A DNA stretch of 64,000 nucleotides from CAZFER01 sp964517495 (GTDB lineage Bacteria > Hinthialibacterota > Hinthialibacteria > Hinthialibacterales > Hinthialibacteraceae). The notes below the pieces were generated by a model. The model was not told the DNA's origin, did no database searches, and saw only the letters and a program-made list of their open reading frames with translations. Each line of letters opens with the position of its first letter. The stretch's first letter is position 1. Made by a program: the position numbers and the translations under genes. The DNA lies in NCBI GenBank assembly GCA_964517495.1, contig CAZFER010000018.1, positions 1 to 64,000 of the forward strand, in the 5' to 3' direction. Below are positions 35,589-43,349 of this stretch, piece after piece.

Positions 35589-36044
35589 TTATCCCCATCC
35601 CAATAGGTAACTCAATTGGTTTCGGGTTTCCGTTAATCGTTCTCGAATGACCAGTGCAATCATTTCCACAAAGGCCGCTTTCAATTCCACATTGCCTTTG
35701 AATAGAGTCATCAACGCAGGGCGGGAAATAACAATAACCTCAACGTTTTCAATGCAGAGCGAAGAAGCTGTTACGGTATGAGGGGGGACAACGGCTGACC
35801 AGCCGAACAAGTTGCCGCGATCAACAATATTGATATCCAGTTTCCGCTCCCCAGGCAATTGAATTTGGATGGCGACCCGCCCTTTCACCACAATGTAAAC
35901 CGCATCGCAGGTTTCGCCTTCCTTCTCAATCACATCATTTTGTTCGAAGGATTGAAGGTCGGATATGCTGGAAAGCAGTTCCAACTGCTCTTCCGTAAAT
36001 GCCTTCAGGCAATCCATGGAGCGGAGAATATCCTTTGTTATCAT
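35589..36044 (-). CDS. Cyclic-nucleotide-binding-fold protein, ~151 aa
   Basis: A single CNB/Crp-type beta-barrel: CLKAFTEEQLELLSSI, DVIEKEGETCDAVYIVVKGR and RGNLFGWSAVVPPHTVTASS. In cAMP-binding members the phosphate cassette reads FGE.AL....PR.AT; here the Glu is Trp and the Arg is His, so classical cAMP binding is unlikely. There is no DNA-binding helix-turn-helix. ATG 36044 follows GGAGGGTGGTA, so the longer frame from 36074 is not used. It is first in the operon with the enolase-superfamily and Gfo/Idh genes. Confidence 0.82.
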   Translation of the reverse strand: MITKDILRSMDCLKAFTEEQLELLSSISDLQSFEQNDVIEKEGETCDAVYIVVKGRVAIQIQLPGERKLDINIVDRGNLFGWSAVVPPHTVTASSLCIENVEVIVISRPALMTLFKGNVELKAAFVEMIALVIRERLTETRNQLSYLLGWG

Positions 36045-36210
36045 TACCACCCTCCTTAACTTAAGTGACAGCATTTATTTAATGCGATTTACAAAGAAGA
36101 TGCAGGTATTCAATATGATGATAAAATGAGCAAATCAATATTAAAGTAAAATCATTGGATTTGAAATGGTAACTTTTCATCAAAATTATTAAAAAAACAA
36201 GACCGATGTT

Positions 36211-36594
36211 TTAGTAATAGTCGGAGGGAGTTTGGCCCACCGCCATAATACTGCACGCTTGTATGACTTCTAAACCCAGGTTTTTTGCTTTATCGATCAC
36301 AGCGTCATCTTCAGTGCCAGGATTTAGATAAACGGTTTTAATGCCCTTATCCGCGATTTCATCCAACACCTGAAACGTGGTGTGGGGTGGGAGGTAAAAG
36401 CTGGCAATGTCGATCGATTCAGGTATTTCTCTGACTGATCCATAGCAAACCAAGCCTTCAATTGAAGCTTCTTTTGGATTTATGGGATAAACCTTGTATC
36501 CCCTATCTTTCCAGGCGCGTACGGCTTTATTTCCATACTTTTTACGATTGGCGGAAGCCCCCACAATCGCAATGGTTTGGGATTGATTCATCAT
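36211..36594 (-). CDS. CoA-binding (YccU-like) protein, 127 aa
   Basis: Single Rossmann-like CoA-binding_2 domain: TIAIVGASANRKKYGNKAVR, GYKVYPINPKEASIEG, SIDIASFYLPPHTTFQVLDE and VYLNPGTEDDAVIDKAKNLG. The length matches YccU/YneT proteins, which bind CoA but have no assigned reaction. AAGGTGG precedes the ATG, and the gene starts 17 bases after the ABC exporter gene, likely in the same transcript. Confidence 0.9.
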   Translation of the reverse strand: MMNQSQTIAIVGASANRKKYGNKAVRAWKDRGYKVYPINPKEASIEGLVCYGSVREIPESIDIASFYLPPHTTFQVLDEIADKGIKTVYLNPGTEDDAVIDKAKNLGLEVIQACSIMAVGQTPSDYY

Positions 36595-36611
36595 ATGTAT
36601 TATCCACCTTC

Positions 36612-38417
36612 TTAAATAATGACTTCTTCTGCTTCTCCGACCAATTGATCTTTGTATTGCAATTGATACAAGCGGAAATAATGTCCCTCATGCTGCAATA
36701 ACTCATCATGGGTTCCTCGTTCAATGATCTCTCCACGATGCAGGACCAATATCTCGTCCGATTTTTGGATAGTGGAAAGACGATGAGCGACAATAATACA
36801 CGTGCGTCCTTCAATCAGTTTATCCAGCGCATTCTGAATCAGGTGTTCTGTCTCGGTATCCACATTAGCGGTTGCTTCATCCAAAACCAGAATGCGTGGA
36901 TTAATTGCCAGGGCACGGGCAAACGAAAGCAATTGCCGTTGGCCCAGTGAAAGGGTGGCGCCTCGTTCTTTGACCTCAGCATGAAAGCCACCTGGCAAGC
37001 GTTCTACAAAACGATCGACTTGAACCACCTGAGAGGCTTTGATGATATCCTCTTCGCTAATCTCCGGACGGCCCAATCCAATATTCCCCGATATATCGCC
37101 GGAAAATAAGAACACATCCTGTAACACCAACCCCATTTGGGATCGAAGTTTCTGTAGATCATATTGCCGGACATCGATACCATCGATTAAGACTTGTCCT
37201 TTTTGGACGTCATAAAACCGGAAAATCAGATTAATAATGGTGCTTTTACCCGAACCCGTTGCGCCTACCAAGGCAATTTTTTTCCCCTGAGTTGCCGAAA
37301 AAGATATATTTTTCAGCACCCATTCACCTTCTTTATAGGCGAACCACACATCCCGAAATTCGATATCACCTCGAATGGGTTTGTCAATCGGCTTTTCCGC
37401 TTTTGGGATGGATTCATCCAAATCCATCAAAGCAAATACACGCTCGCCTGCAGCCATGGCGGTTTGCATGATGTTGAATTTGTCCGCTAAATCGCGTATA
37501 GGTTGAAAGAACTTTTGGGAGGCTTGTACAAACGCCACCAACGTACCAAAGGTTAAAGTGGTTGAGGCATTTAATATCTGTCCACCGCCGTACCATAACA
37601 ACAATGCCACCGCCACCGAGCCCAGGAATTCCACGGTAGGGTAGAACATGGCGTAATGGGCAACGCTTCTTAAATTGGCGTTTTTATAGTCGCTGGTAAT
37701 GCCCTCAAATTTTCTGCTGTTACGTTCCTGGCGGCCAAACACCTGTGAAGTTTCCATACCAGAGATGTTTTCCTGCAAATACCCGTTCATGGTTGACAAC
37801 AAACGACGCACATCCCGGTAGGATTCCCGTACTTTTTTCTTGAAGCGGTAACTTATCCAAACGATGAAGGGAAGCACTAAAAGCACGATGACTGTGAGCG
37901 AAGGGCTTAAATAGAGCATAATGCCTAACAGGCCGAAAATGATCAGGATATCGTTAAAGGTAAAGACGATGCAGTTGGCAAACATGGAATCCAGGGCTTC
38001 GATATCACCGGTCAAGCGTGTCATCAATGATCCGACCGGCCGTTTATTGAAAAAGGAAAGGGACATTTTTTCCAAATGGCGAAATAAATCCAGCCTGAGA
38101 TCATACATGCTTCTCTGGCTCATCACATTGACGAGGTAAAATTCGATGAATTGGAAAAATAAAGCTGCGAACAGCAATAGGAAGTAAATACCGGCCAAAA
38201 GCGTAAGGCCATCCTTTATCCCGTTTTGGATATACTGGTCAATAACGATTTTATAGAGATAAACGGAAGCAAACAGATCGATCCCGGTAAAAATAAACAA
38301 AGAGATCATCGAAATGATGAGGTGCTTTTTATAGGGGACGATATACCGAAGCAACCGCTTCATTAATCGCGAATCATAAGATTTACCAACGACTGTATCT
38401 TCTTGTAAATGAGACAT
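36612..38417 (-). CDS. ABC exporter, fused permease-ATPase, 601 aa
   Basis: Six-helix exporter membrane domain (about 25-310), then a nucleotide-binding domain with Walker A GATGSGKST, Q-loop LVLQDVFLF, signature LSLGQRQLLSFARAL, Walker B ILVLDEATANVD and H-loop IVAHRLSTI. All catalytic residues are present, so a homodimer could work. It resembles MsbA/BmrA/YheH-type multidrug or lipid exporters. A YxxD-type acidic tail (QLVGEAEEVII) ends the protein. It is upstream of the CoA-binding gene and divergent from the polysaccharide deacetylase gene. Confidence 0.93.
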   Translation of the reverse strand: MSHLQEDTVVGKSYDSRLMKRLLRYIVPYKKHLIISMISLFIFTGIDLFASVYLYKIVIDQYIQNGIKDGLTLLAGIYFLLLFAALFFQFIEFYLVNVMSQRSMYDLRLDLFRHLEKMSLSFFNKRPVGSLMTRLTGDIEALDSMFANCIVFTFNDILIIFGLLGIMLYLSPSLTVIVLLVLPFIVWISYRFKKKVRESYRDVRRLLSTMNGYLQENISGMETSQVFGRQERNSRKFEGITSDYKNANLRSVAHYAMFYPTVEFLGSVAVALLLWYGGGQILNASTTLTFGTLVAFVQASQKFFQPIRDLADKFNIMQTAMAAGERVFALMDLDESIPKAEKPIDKPIRGDIEFRDVWFAYKEGEWVLKNISFSATQGKKIALVGATGSGKSTIINLIFRFYDVQKGQVLIDGIDVRQYDLQKLRSQMGLVLQDVFLFSGDISGNIGLGRPEISEEDIIKASQVVQVDRFVERLPGGFHAEVKERGATLSLGQRQLLSFARALAINPRILVLDEATANVDTETEHLIQNALDKLIEGRTCIIVAHRLSTIQKSDEILVLHRGEIIERGTHDELLQHEGHYFRLYQLQYKDQLVGEAEEVII

Positions 38418-38520
38418 TTTGAATTATTTCACCGTAGTTTTAATACTAAATCATTCAACGTGCGCAACTTATAGAGAAGCTACGAACTTATAGAATGCGG
38501 AATTAAACGTGTAACAGGTT

Positions 38521-39396
38521 ATGAAGTATACTTCACACAACCAATCTGTCGAAGGTGAAATTTATTCACCATTGCATTTGAACCATGCGATCGCTTTGAC
38601 CGTCGATGTCGAAGATTATTTCATGAGCCCTGAATGCATCCCTTTTGATGATTGGCCAAGGTATGAATCTGTAATTCATACTGGCATGGAGCGTTGTTTA
38701 ACGCTTTTAAGTGATTACAACGTCAAGGCGACTTTTTTCTTCGTTGCCTGGCTGGTGGAACGATACCCCGAATTGGTTGAATGGGTTGACCATCAAGGCC
38801 ATGAAATTGCTACTCATACCTATAATCATACCTACGTGACGGAATTGGATCAAAATGCATTTCAGGAGAGCCTCAAAAAAAGCCTTGATATTCTCCAACC
38901 CCTTACATCTCAACCAATTATTGGGCATCGTGCCCCGGCTTTTTCGCTGGAACGCAAGAAAGCATGGCAATTTGAAACGCTTCAATCGTTTGGCATCAAA
39001 TATGATTCATCGATCAATCCCCATCAGACTTATCTCTATGGTGACCGCACAGCCCCCCGGCATCCCTACACGTTGCATGGTATGGTAGAGATCCCACCCG
39101 CGGCGATTGAATGGTTGGGACGCCGTTGGCCTGTAGGTGGGGGGGGGACACTGCGTATTTTACCTTCTTTCTTTCTCAATCAGGCGCGTAAACGTTATCT
39201 TTCCGAAGGTTATCCTCCTGTGATTTATATTCATCCCTGGGAGTTTGTTCCTGAACACCCAAAAATTGATCTGCCTTGGAAATTGCAATGCATCCATTGG
39301 ATGGGTATCAAACAGGTGGAAAAGAAACTCAGACAGATTTTGAGTGAATATCAATCCATTACCATGCGAAAATACTTCGAATATCTCACCCAATAA
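38521..39396 (+). CDS. XrtA/PEP-CTERM-type polysaccharide deacetylase, 291 aa
   Basis: NodB-fold deacetylase with the metal triad in ALTVDVEDYF (Asp) and HEIATHTYNH (two His), ATFFFVAWLVERYP, GHRAPAFSLE and the C-terminal DUF3473-like YIHPWEFVPEHPKIDLPW that holds the catalytic His. This DUF3473 combination is characteristic of deacetylases in exosortase/EPS loci. There is no signal peptide, as usual for that subfamily. No exosortase or PEP-CTERM protein occurs in the window, but the initiating sugar transferase at 9207-10670 could serve the same polymer (inference). Confidence 0.9.
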   Translation: MKYTSHNQSVEGEIYSPLHLNHAIALTVDVEDYFMSPECIPFDDWPRYESVIHTGMERCLTLLSDYNVKATFFFVAWLVERYPELVEWVDHQGHEIATHTYNHTYVTELDQNAFQESLKKSLDILQPLTSQPIIGHRAPAFSLERKKAWQFETLQSFGIKYDSSINPHQTYLYGDRTAPRHPYTLHGMVEIPPAAIEWLGRRWPVGGGGTLRILPSFFLNQARKRYLSEGYPPVIYIHPWEFVPEHPKIDLPWKLQCIHWMGIKQVEKKLRQILSEYQSITMRKYFEYLTQ

Positions 39397-39433
39397 AAGA
39401 TTTTAAGACGGGCTGATAGTAAGTCTTTTATTG
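39391..39433 (+). terminator. Probable terminator after the polysaccharide deacetylase gene
   Basis: CAATAAAAGATTT (from 39391) pairs with AAGTCTTTTATTG (39421-39433) with one mismatch; the stem includes the stop codon and the 3' side is T-rich. Confidence 0.55.
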
Positions 39434-39573
39434 CAGTAACTTTCACCAAGTAAACAGCTTCAAGGGGAGAAAAAAACGTTTATAATAAATTAAAAGCTTA
39501 CGTTGCTTTCATATATCGTAACCTGTCAGCCATATGAAGTGGAAAGCAAGGGAAAACCTGTAATTGAACCCAC

Positions 39574-39620
39574 TATTCCTCCCCCAATGAAATGGGGGAG
39601 GTATAGGAGGGGGTTAAAGG
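39574..39620 (+). repeat. Dispersed ~40-bp repeat R1, copy c
   Basis: CCTCCCCCAATGAAATGGGG forms a palindrome, followed by GAGGTATAGGAGGGGGTTAA AGG. It is paired head to head with copy d 22 bases downstream. Confidence 0.6.
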
Positions 39621-39642
39621 ATTTTACTCGCTGTTTTCATAT

Positions 39643-39679
39643 CAACCCTCCCCTAGCCCCAGTCTTGGGAGGGGAATGG
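39643..39679 (-). repeat. Dispersed ~40-bp repeat R1, copy d (inverted)
   Basis: The minus strand reads CATTCCCCTCCCAAGACTGG then GGCTAGGGGAGGGTTG, nearly identical to copy b at 20474. With copy c it makes an inverted pair of about 105 bp, like a small miniature element. It lies upstream of the STAS gene and would fall in its false N-terminal extension. Confidence 0.6.
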
Positions 39680-39739
39680 TGCTTCAAACGGCTGACCATT
39701 TACCATATATCCTATTCTTTTAAATTGGCGTATAAGGCG

Positions 39740-40111
39740 ATGTCAGACACATCAGATAATAGACTACGATCCATGTCAATTTCCGCGGAAGAGCACGGGA
39801 GTGTGATTCTTTTGAATGTTGCGGGTTCCATTAATGCCATCCATTCTCCAAAACTGCGTGAGGTCATAGCCAAAGCCTTTGAAGAAAACGTTAAAGGCGT
39901 TTTTGTGGATATTTCCAATGTTGATTACATGGACAGTTCCGGCCTGGCTACCTTTGTTGAAGCATTACAAAAAGCCCAGGATCATGAAGGAACTTTTGCG
40001 TTGGTGGGTGAAATCCAGGGCCGGATTAAGCACCTTTTTGAAATTTCCCGTCTTGAAGGATTGTTCGAGTGCTTTGCAAGCAAAGAAGAAGCCTTGGCGT
40101 CGTTTGCGTGA
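39740..40111 (+). CDS. STAS-domain anti-sigma factor antagonist, ~123 aa
   Basis: SpoIIAA-like STAS domain: GSVILLNVAGSINAIHSPKL, GVFVDISNVDYMDSSGLAT with the phosphorylatable Ser in DSSG, FALVGEIQGRIKHLFEISRL and a closing helix. It would bind an anti-sigma factor kinase and be switched by phosphorylation; no partner kinase or RsbU phosphatase is in the window. The open frame reaches back to 39503, but that part translates R1 repeats, so ATG 39740 (AAGG just upstream) or 39773 is the start. Confidence 0.88.
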   Translation: MSDTSDNRLRSMSISAEEHGSVILLNVAGSINAIHSPKLREVIAKAFEENVKGVFVDISNVDYMDSSGLATFVEALQKAQDHEGTFALVGEIQGRIKHLFEISRLEGLFECFASKEEALASFA

Positions 40112-40114
40112 GAT

Positions 40115-40699
40115 TCAGTCCACCTTACCCCAAATGCCACCCTGGGTGTCAACATAAAGATAACCATAACTAAATAATCCATTCGATACGTTATACATTG
40201 GAGAGATAAACCGATAATTGTGGATTCCTTCGTTTTCTCGGTTAAAAGCGGGGGGGATGCGTGAAGGTCCATTGCTCCAAGCAAAAACAACGGGTTGGTT
40301 TGATTTATAATATTGGTTTTGAGCGGGATGCTGGTGTTTTACCACTCCAACCCGAAGGGGCAAAAATCGTTGGCTGAGGTAATCGGAAAATGGATCACGA
40401 TAATATTTATCGGCCTTTTTGGGCAACTCACTTCTTGCGTAATCCAACAGCGGTTGATTTAAGTTCGACCATTTTGCCACATAATCCTCAGCAGAGAGTG
40501 ATTCCATCTGGCTGGAAAAAGGGGTAAGTACATACCGGGCGTTTTGAAAAAAACGGGTAATTAAGACTTGATTTTTCAGGGTGATATATCGATTGGCGAT
40601 TAACATTAAGGCGAGAATTGCCAAAAATCCAATCAGGGCAAATTTGACTAATCCAATAAAATTAGCACCCAAAAAGTTCGTGATAATCTTTTTCTGCAT
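40115..40699 (-). CDS. Hypothetical single-TM protein, 194 aa
   Basis: One N-terminal membrane anchor (LVKFALIGFLAILALMLIAN, about 17-36), then a soluble, probably exported domain. The end (RFISPMYNVSNGLFSYGYLY, VDTQGGIW) has the look of pilin-like C-terminal sheets that end with 'SNGxxSxGDI', but no prepilin cleavage site is present. No family recognised. It starts 38 bases inside the dGTPase-like gene, so it is translationally coupled to it. Confidence 0.6.
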   Translation of the reverse strand: MQKKIITNFLGANFIGLVKFALIGFLAILALMLIANRYITLKNQVLITRFFQNARYVLTPFSSQMESLSAEDYVAKWSNLNQPLLDYARSELPKKADKYYRDPFSDYLSQRFLPLRVGVVKHQHPAQNQYYKSNQPVVFAWSNGPSRIPPAFNRENEGIHNYRFISPMYNVSNGLFSYGYLYVDTQGGIWGKVD

Positions 40700-41807
40700 A
40701 GCGGTCCGTCATTCCAGCCACATAATCTGCCGCGGTACGTTCAACGCCAACATTTTCAATTCGTTGTTGAAAGGAACGGGGTAATTGGCGGGGATTCGCA
40801 CAGTAGTGTTGAAATAGATTTCGTACAATGCGATTGCATCGTGTCATGGTTCGCAAGACCCTTGGATGGCGGTAAAGATGCTCAGTTAAAAAGCGTTTGG
40901 CTTCTTCCACTTTGTGACTCAGCATTTCACTGTAACCCACGGCATCATCGATTCGCTTGAAATCGGTTTGTTTTAAGCGCCGATAGCTTTCCTGGGCGAC
41001 ATCCTGTACTTGGGAATTGATGATTTGAATGATGATTTGAAATCGTTTGGTAACGGCGCTGCAATTTGGATAGAGGTCCAAAACCCTTTGCCAGGCTTCC
41101 TGCCATAATGGAAGATCGTTCAATTGGTCAATGGACAGATGTCCTGATTCGATGCCATCATCCAGATCGTGGCTTGTATACGATATTTCGTCGGCAATAT
41201 CGACAATTTGTGCCTCGATAGGATAAAAATCGATCAATCCTTCCCCCATCCCTTGGTAGGCTTTCTTGGTTTTTAAGATGGACCGGCGGGTTTCAGCGGT
41301 TAAATTTAAACCGGGAAAATCGGGATAGCGTTTCTCCAGCCAGTCCACGATTCGGAGTGCTTGGGCATTGTGTTCAAAACCGCCGTGATCGTTCATTAGT
41401 TCGTTTAAAACACGCTCCCCGGCGTGTCCAAAGGGAGGATGCCCCAAATCATGAGCCAGTGAATGGGCTTCACATAAGTCTTCATTAACACACAACATTC
41501 GAGCCAGGGTGCGGGCTATTTGACCAACTTCCAATGAATGAGTCAGGCGGGTTCGATAATGGTCGCCTTCGCGGTTGATGAAGACTTGGGTTTTGTACTC
41601 CAAGCGGCGAAAAGCCACACAATGGACAATCCGGTCACGGTCACGCTGATAGCAGGTTCGGAAAAAATGTTCTTCTTCAGGGTATCTTCGGCCTTTATTT
41701 TCCGCTGAACGGGTGGCATAAGAGGCCAGTTTTTGTATTTCTTCCTGCTCCTGCTGCTGGCGGGTTGTCATCATGTATTCAAAGTTGGCTGTGTTTTCTG
41801 TAGTCAT
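40662..41807 (-). CDS. dgt: dGTPase-like HD-domain triphosphohydrolase, 381 aa
   Basis: HD metal-dependent hydrolase of the Dgt type: FRRLEYKTQVFINREGDHYR, TRLTHSLEVGQIARTLAR, then the HD pair AHDLGHPPFGHAGERVLN and ADEISYTSHDLDDGIESGHL. The family hydrolyses dNTPs to nucleoside and triphosphate, often under allosteric control. It begins 6 bases after the PIN gene and overlaps the following membrane protein gene, in a four-gene overlapping run. dGTPase homologues can also have antiphage roles by draining dNTPs; that is not shown here. Confidence 0.92.
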   Translation of the reverse strand: MTTENTANFEYMMTTRQQQEQEEIQKLASYATRSAENKGRRYPEEEHFFRTCYQRDRDRIVHCVAFRRLEYKTQVFINREGDHYRTRLTHSLEVGQIARTLARMLCVNEDLCEAHSLAHDLGHPPFGHAGERVLNELMNDHGGFEHNAQALRIVDWLEKRYPDFPGLNLTAETRRSILKTKKAYQGMGEGLIDFYPIEAQIVDIADEISYTSHDLDDGIESGHLSIDQLNDLPLWQEAWQRVLDLYPNCSAVTKRFQIIIQIINSQVQDVAQESYRRLKQTDFKRIDDAVGYSEMLSHKVEEAKRFLTEHLYRHPRVLRTMTRCNRIVRNLFQHYCANPRQLPRSFQQRIENVGVERTAADYVAGMTDRYAEKDYHELFGC

Positions 41808-41813
41808 AGTTGG

Positions 41814-42353
41814 TTATGCCGTTTTTGATGCATTCCTGAATTGAATGATTGATTTGGTTTGACGTAAAAACTCAGCTGGCCGAACGATTTTGATCCCCTC
41901 ATAATTCTTAAGTTTCAGCAAGTGATTGTCCAGGGTAACCAAAAAATCCACATTGCCTCCCACGGCGCAGGCTAAAAACTTAATATCATCCGGATCTTCG
42001 ATATTTGCAACCACATTAGGTGGTTTTACCACTTTTTCGGTGTGTTTATTGGTTTTAAGGGTATTCATAAAACGCTGTGCTTTTTGTCGAATGGGTGGAA
42101 TTTTTAGTAAAATATGGCGATATTCACGTTCGACCGGTGCGCTATAAAAGAATCGGCATTGGCCATCATGCCATGCCTGAAGGATTTTCTTTGATCGTCC
42201 ACCAAACATAGCGGCTGTGATGGCACAGGTATCCATCACCACGTTTACGGGTTCCCAATACGTATTTTTTGCGCCTGAGTTCGGTTTATCCGATTGAGTC
42301 GGTTTGAACCAATCCCGGGCGAAGCGCAGCCATGTCAACCACTTCATCTCCAA
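41814..42353 (-). CDS. PIN-domain putative ribonuclease, up to 179 aa
   Basis: PIN_3-type nuclease domain, residues about 38-165: VVMDTCAITAAMFGG (first Asp), VEREYRHILLKIP (Glu), DPDDIKFLACAVGG (Asp) and FLVTLDNHLLKL (last Asp). All four acidic residues of the metal site are present. The family is annotated as a VapC-like toxin component, but no antitoxin gene is adjacent; the gene lies between a flavin reductase (68-base overlap) and the dGTPase gene. The first codon is TTG; an ATG at 42347 or a GTG close to the domain could be used instead. Confidence 0.8.
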   Translation of the reverse strand: MEMKWLTWLRFARDWFKPTQSDKPNSGAKNTYWEPVNVVMDTCAITAAMFGGRSKKILQAWHDGQCRFFYSAPVEREYRHILLKIPPIRQKAQRFMNTLKTNKHTEKVVKPPNVVANIEDPDDIKFLACAVGGNVDFLVTLDNHLLKLKNYEGIKIVRPAEFLRQTKSIIQFRNASKTA

Positions 42354-42861
42354 GGCGGTATTTCATTCCTCCTTCATGGTGGATTAATCGAATTGATGGA
42401 TGCCATCCTTTATCATAATAGACCGAATCGGCGGATAAAGTTAACACTTCAGCGGTAATAAAAGGCCTGTTTCCCGTGCGTATAATATCGCGGACACGAC
42501 ACTCGATATTTGCCACGCAGTTATTGAGCATCAAGGGGCTGGCAGACACCCCCCGGGAGGTGGATAAATTCAAATGCAATATTTTATCCATCCATTTTCC
42601 TGTATTCATCCCGCAAAAATGAACCACTTTCAGCATGGAATCGTCTGGAATACCTAGAATGAAATCACCGGATTGCCGAACGTAATGATAGGTGGTTGAA
42701 CTTGGTTTGAGCGATATTCCAATCATGGGGGGATCAATACTGATGGGTAAATACCATGTAAGAGGAGAAAGCGTATTTGATCGGCCCACCCGTGAGGAGA
42801 TCAGCAAAACGGGATGAGATGCTATTAGTTTGGAAAATTCTTTGTTCGGCAAAATGGCCAT
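42286..42861 (-). CDS. Flavin reductase-like FMN-binding protein, 191 aa
   Basis: Split-barrel flavin reductase fold: VLLISSRVGRSNTLSPLTWY, ISIDPPMIGISLKPSSTTYH, YVRQSGDFILGIPDDSML, NNCVANIECRVRDIIRTGNR and the closing KGWHPSIRLIHHEGGMKYRL. Such proteins bind FMN and reduce it with NAD(P)H or carry it for a partner oxygenase. No partner is visible. It opens a run of four overlapping minus-strand genes (flavin reductase, PIN, dGTPase-like, membrane protein). Confidence 0.85.
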   Translation of the reverse strand: MAILPNKEFSKLIASHPVLLISSRVGRSNTLSPLTWYLPISIDPPMIGISLKPSSTTYHYVRQSGDFILGIPDDSMLKVVHFCGMNTGKWMDKILHLNLSTSRGVSASPLMLNNCVANIECRVRDIIRTGNRPFITAEVLTLSADSVYYDKGWHPSIRLIHHEGGMKYRLGDEVVDMAALRPGLVQTDSIG

Positions 42862-43349
42862 AACTTGCTTATTTTATTAAACCTTTTATTAATTTTTTAT
42901 CGAAATTCGCTCTCAGGCCATAATTTTTATTTACAAGAGTTGGCGTTTCTTCTCAATTATGATACGTTATCAAAAAAATTACACCCATTTATTTTATTTG
43001 ATCCAGCAAAAACTCTGGGGATCTGTTGGATTTTGAACAATTTATTTTAAAATAAGGAAATTAAACAAATAGATTCAAGAAAACATTCATTTCAAGGTCC
43101 AAATAAATACTATGGGCACATGACGTGTAACTGTTGCTTTTCCGCTAAACCTTCATTACAATCGTTTTGCCCTTTGTTCAAACTCGATGTTTCTCGAGTG
43201 GTGTGTAAGTGTTGTGTTGTACGATTTTTGAAGGGTGAATTGGATTTTGGGAATTATAACCAAAGTTGAGGACGACAGGCATTGATTGTTTGTTTTTTTA
43301 AGACAAAAAAATAAAACACCATAAAAGACCAGAAAATTGAGATGACATT
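42862..43349. other. AT-rich divergent intergenic region
   Basis: About 490 bases between the divergent flavin reductase and J-like genes, mostly A/T-rich. A short inverted repeat ACTCGA-TGTTTC-TCGAGT lies near 43183-43200. I found no CIRCE element (TTAGCACTC-N9-GAGTGCTAA) ahead of the Hsp70 locus and no clear sigma-32 type promoter. Confidence 0.45.

Noticed and set aside
39503..39739. Long N-terminal extension of the STAS protein
   Set aside because: It is a translation of the R1 repeat pair; the STAS family starts near 39740-39773.
41814..42353. Calling the PIN gene a VapBC toxin-antitoxin system
   Set aside because: No small DNA-binding antitoxin gene is adjacent; the neighbours are a flavin reductase and a dGTPase-like gene.
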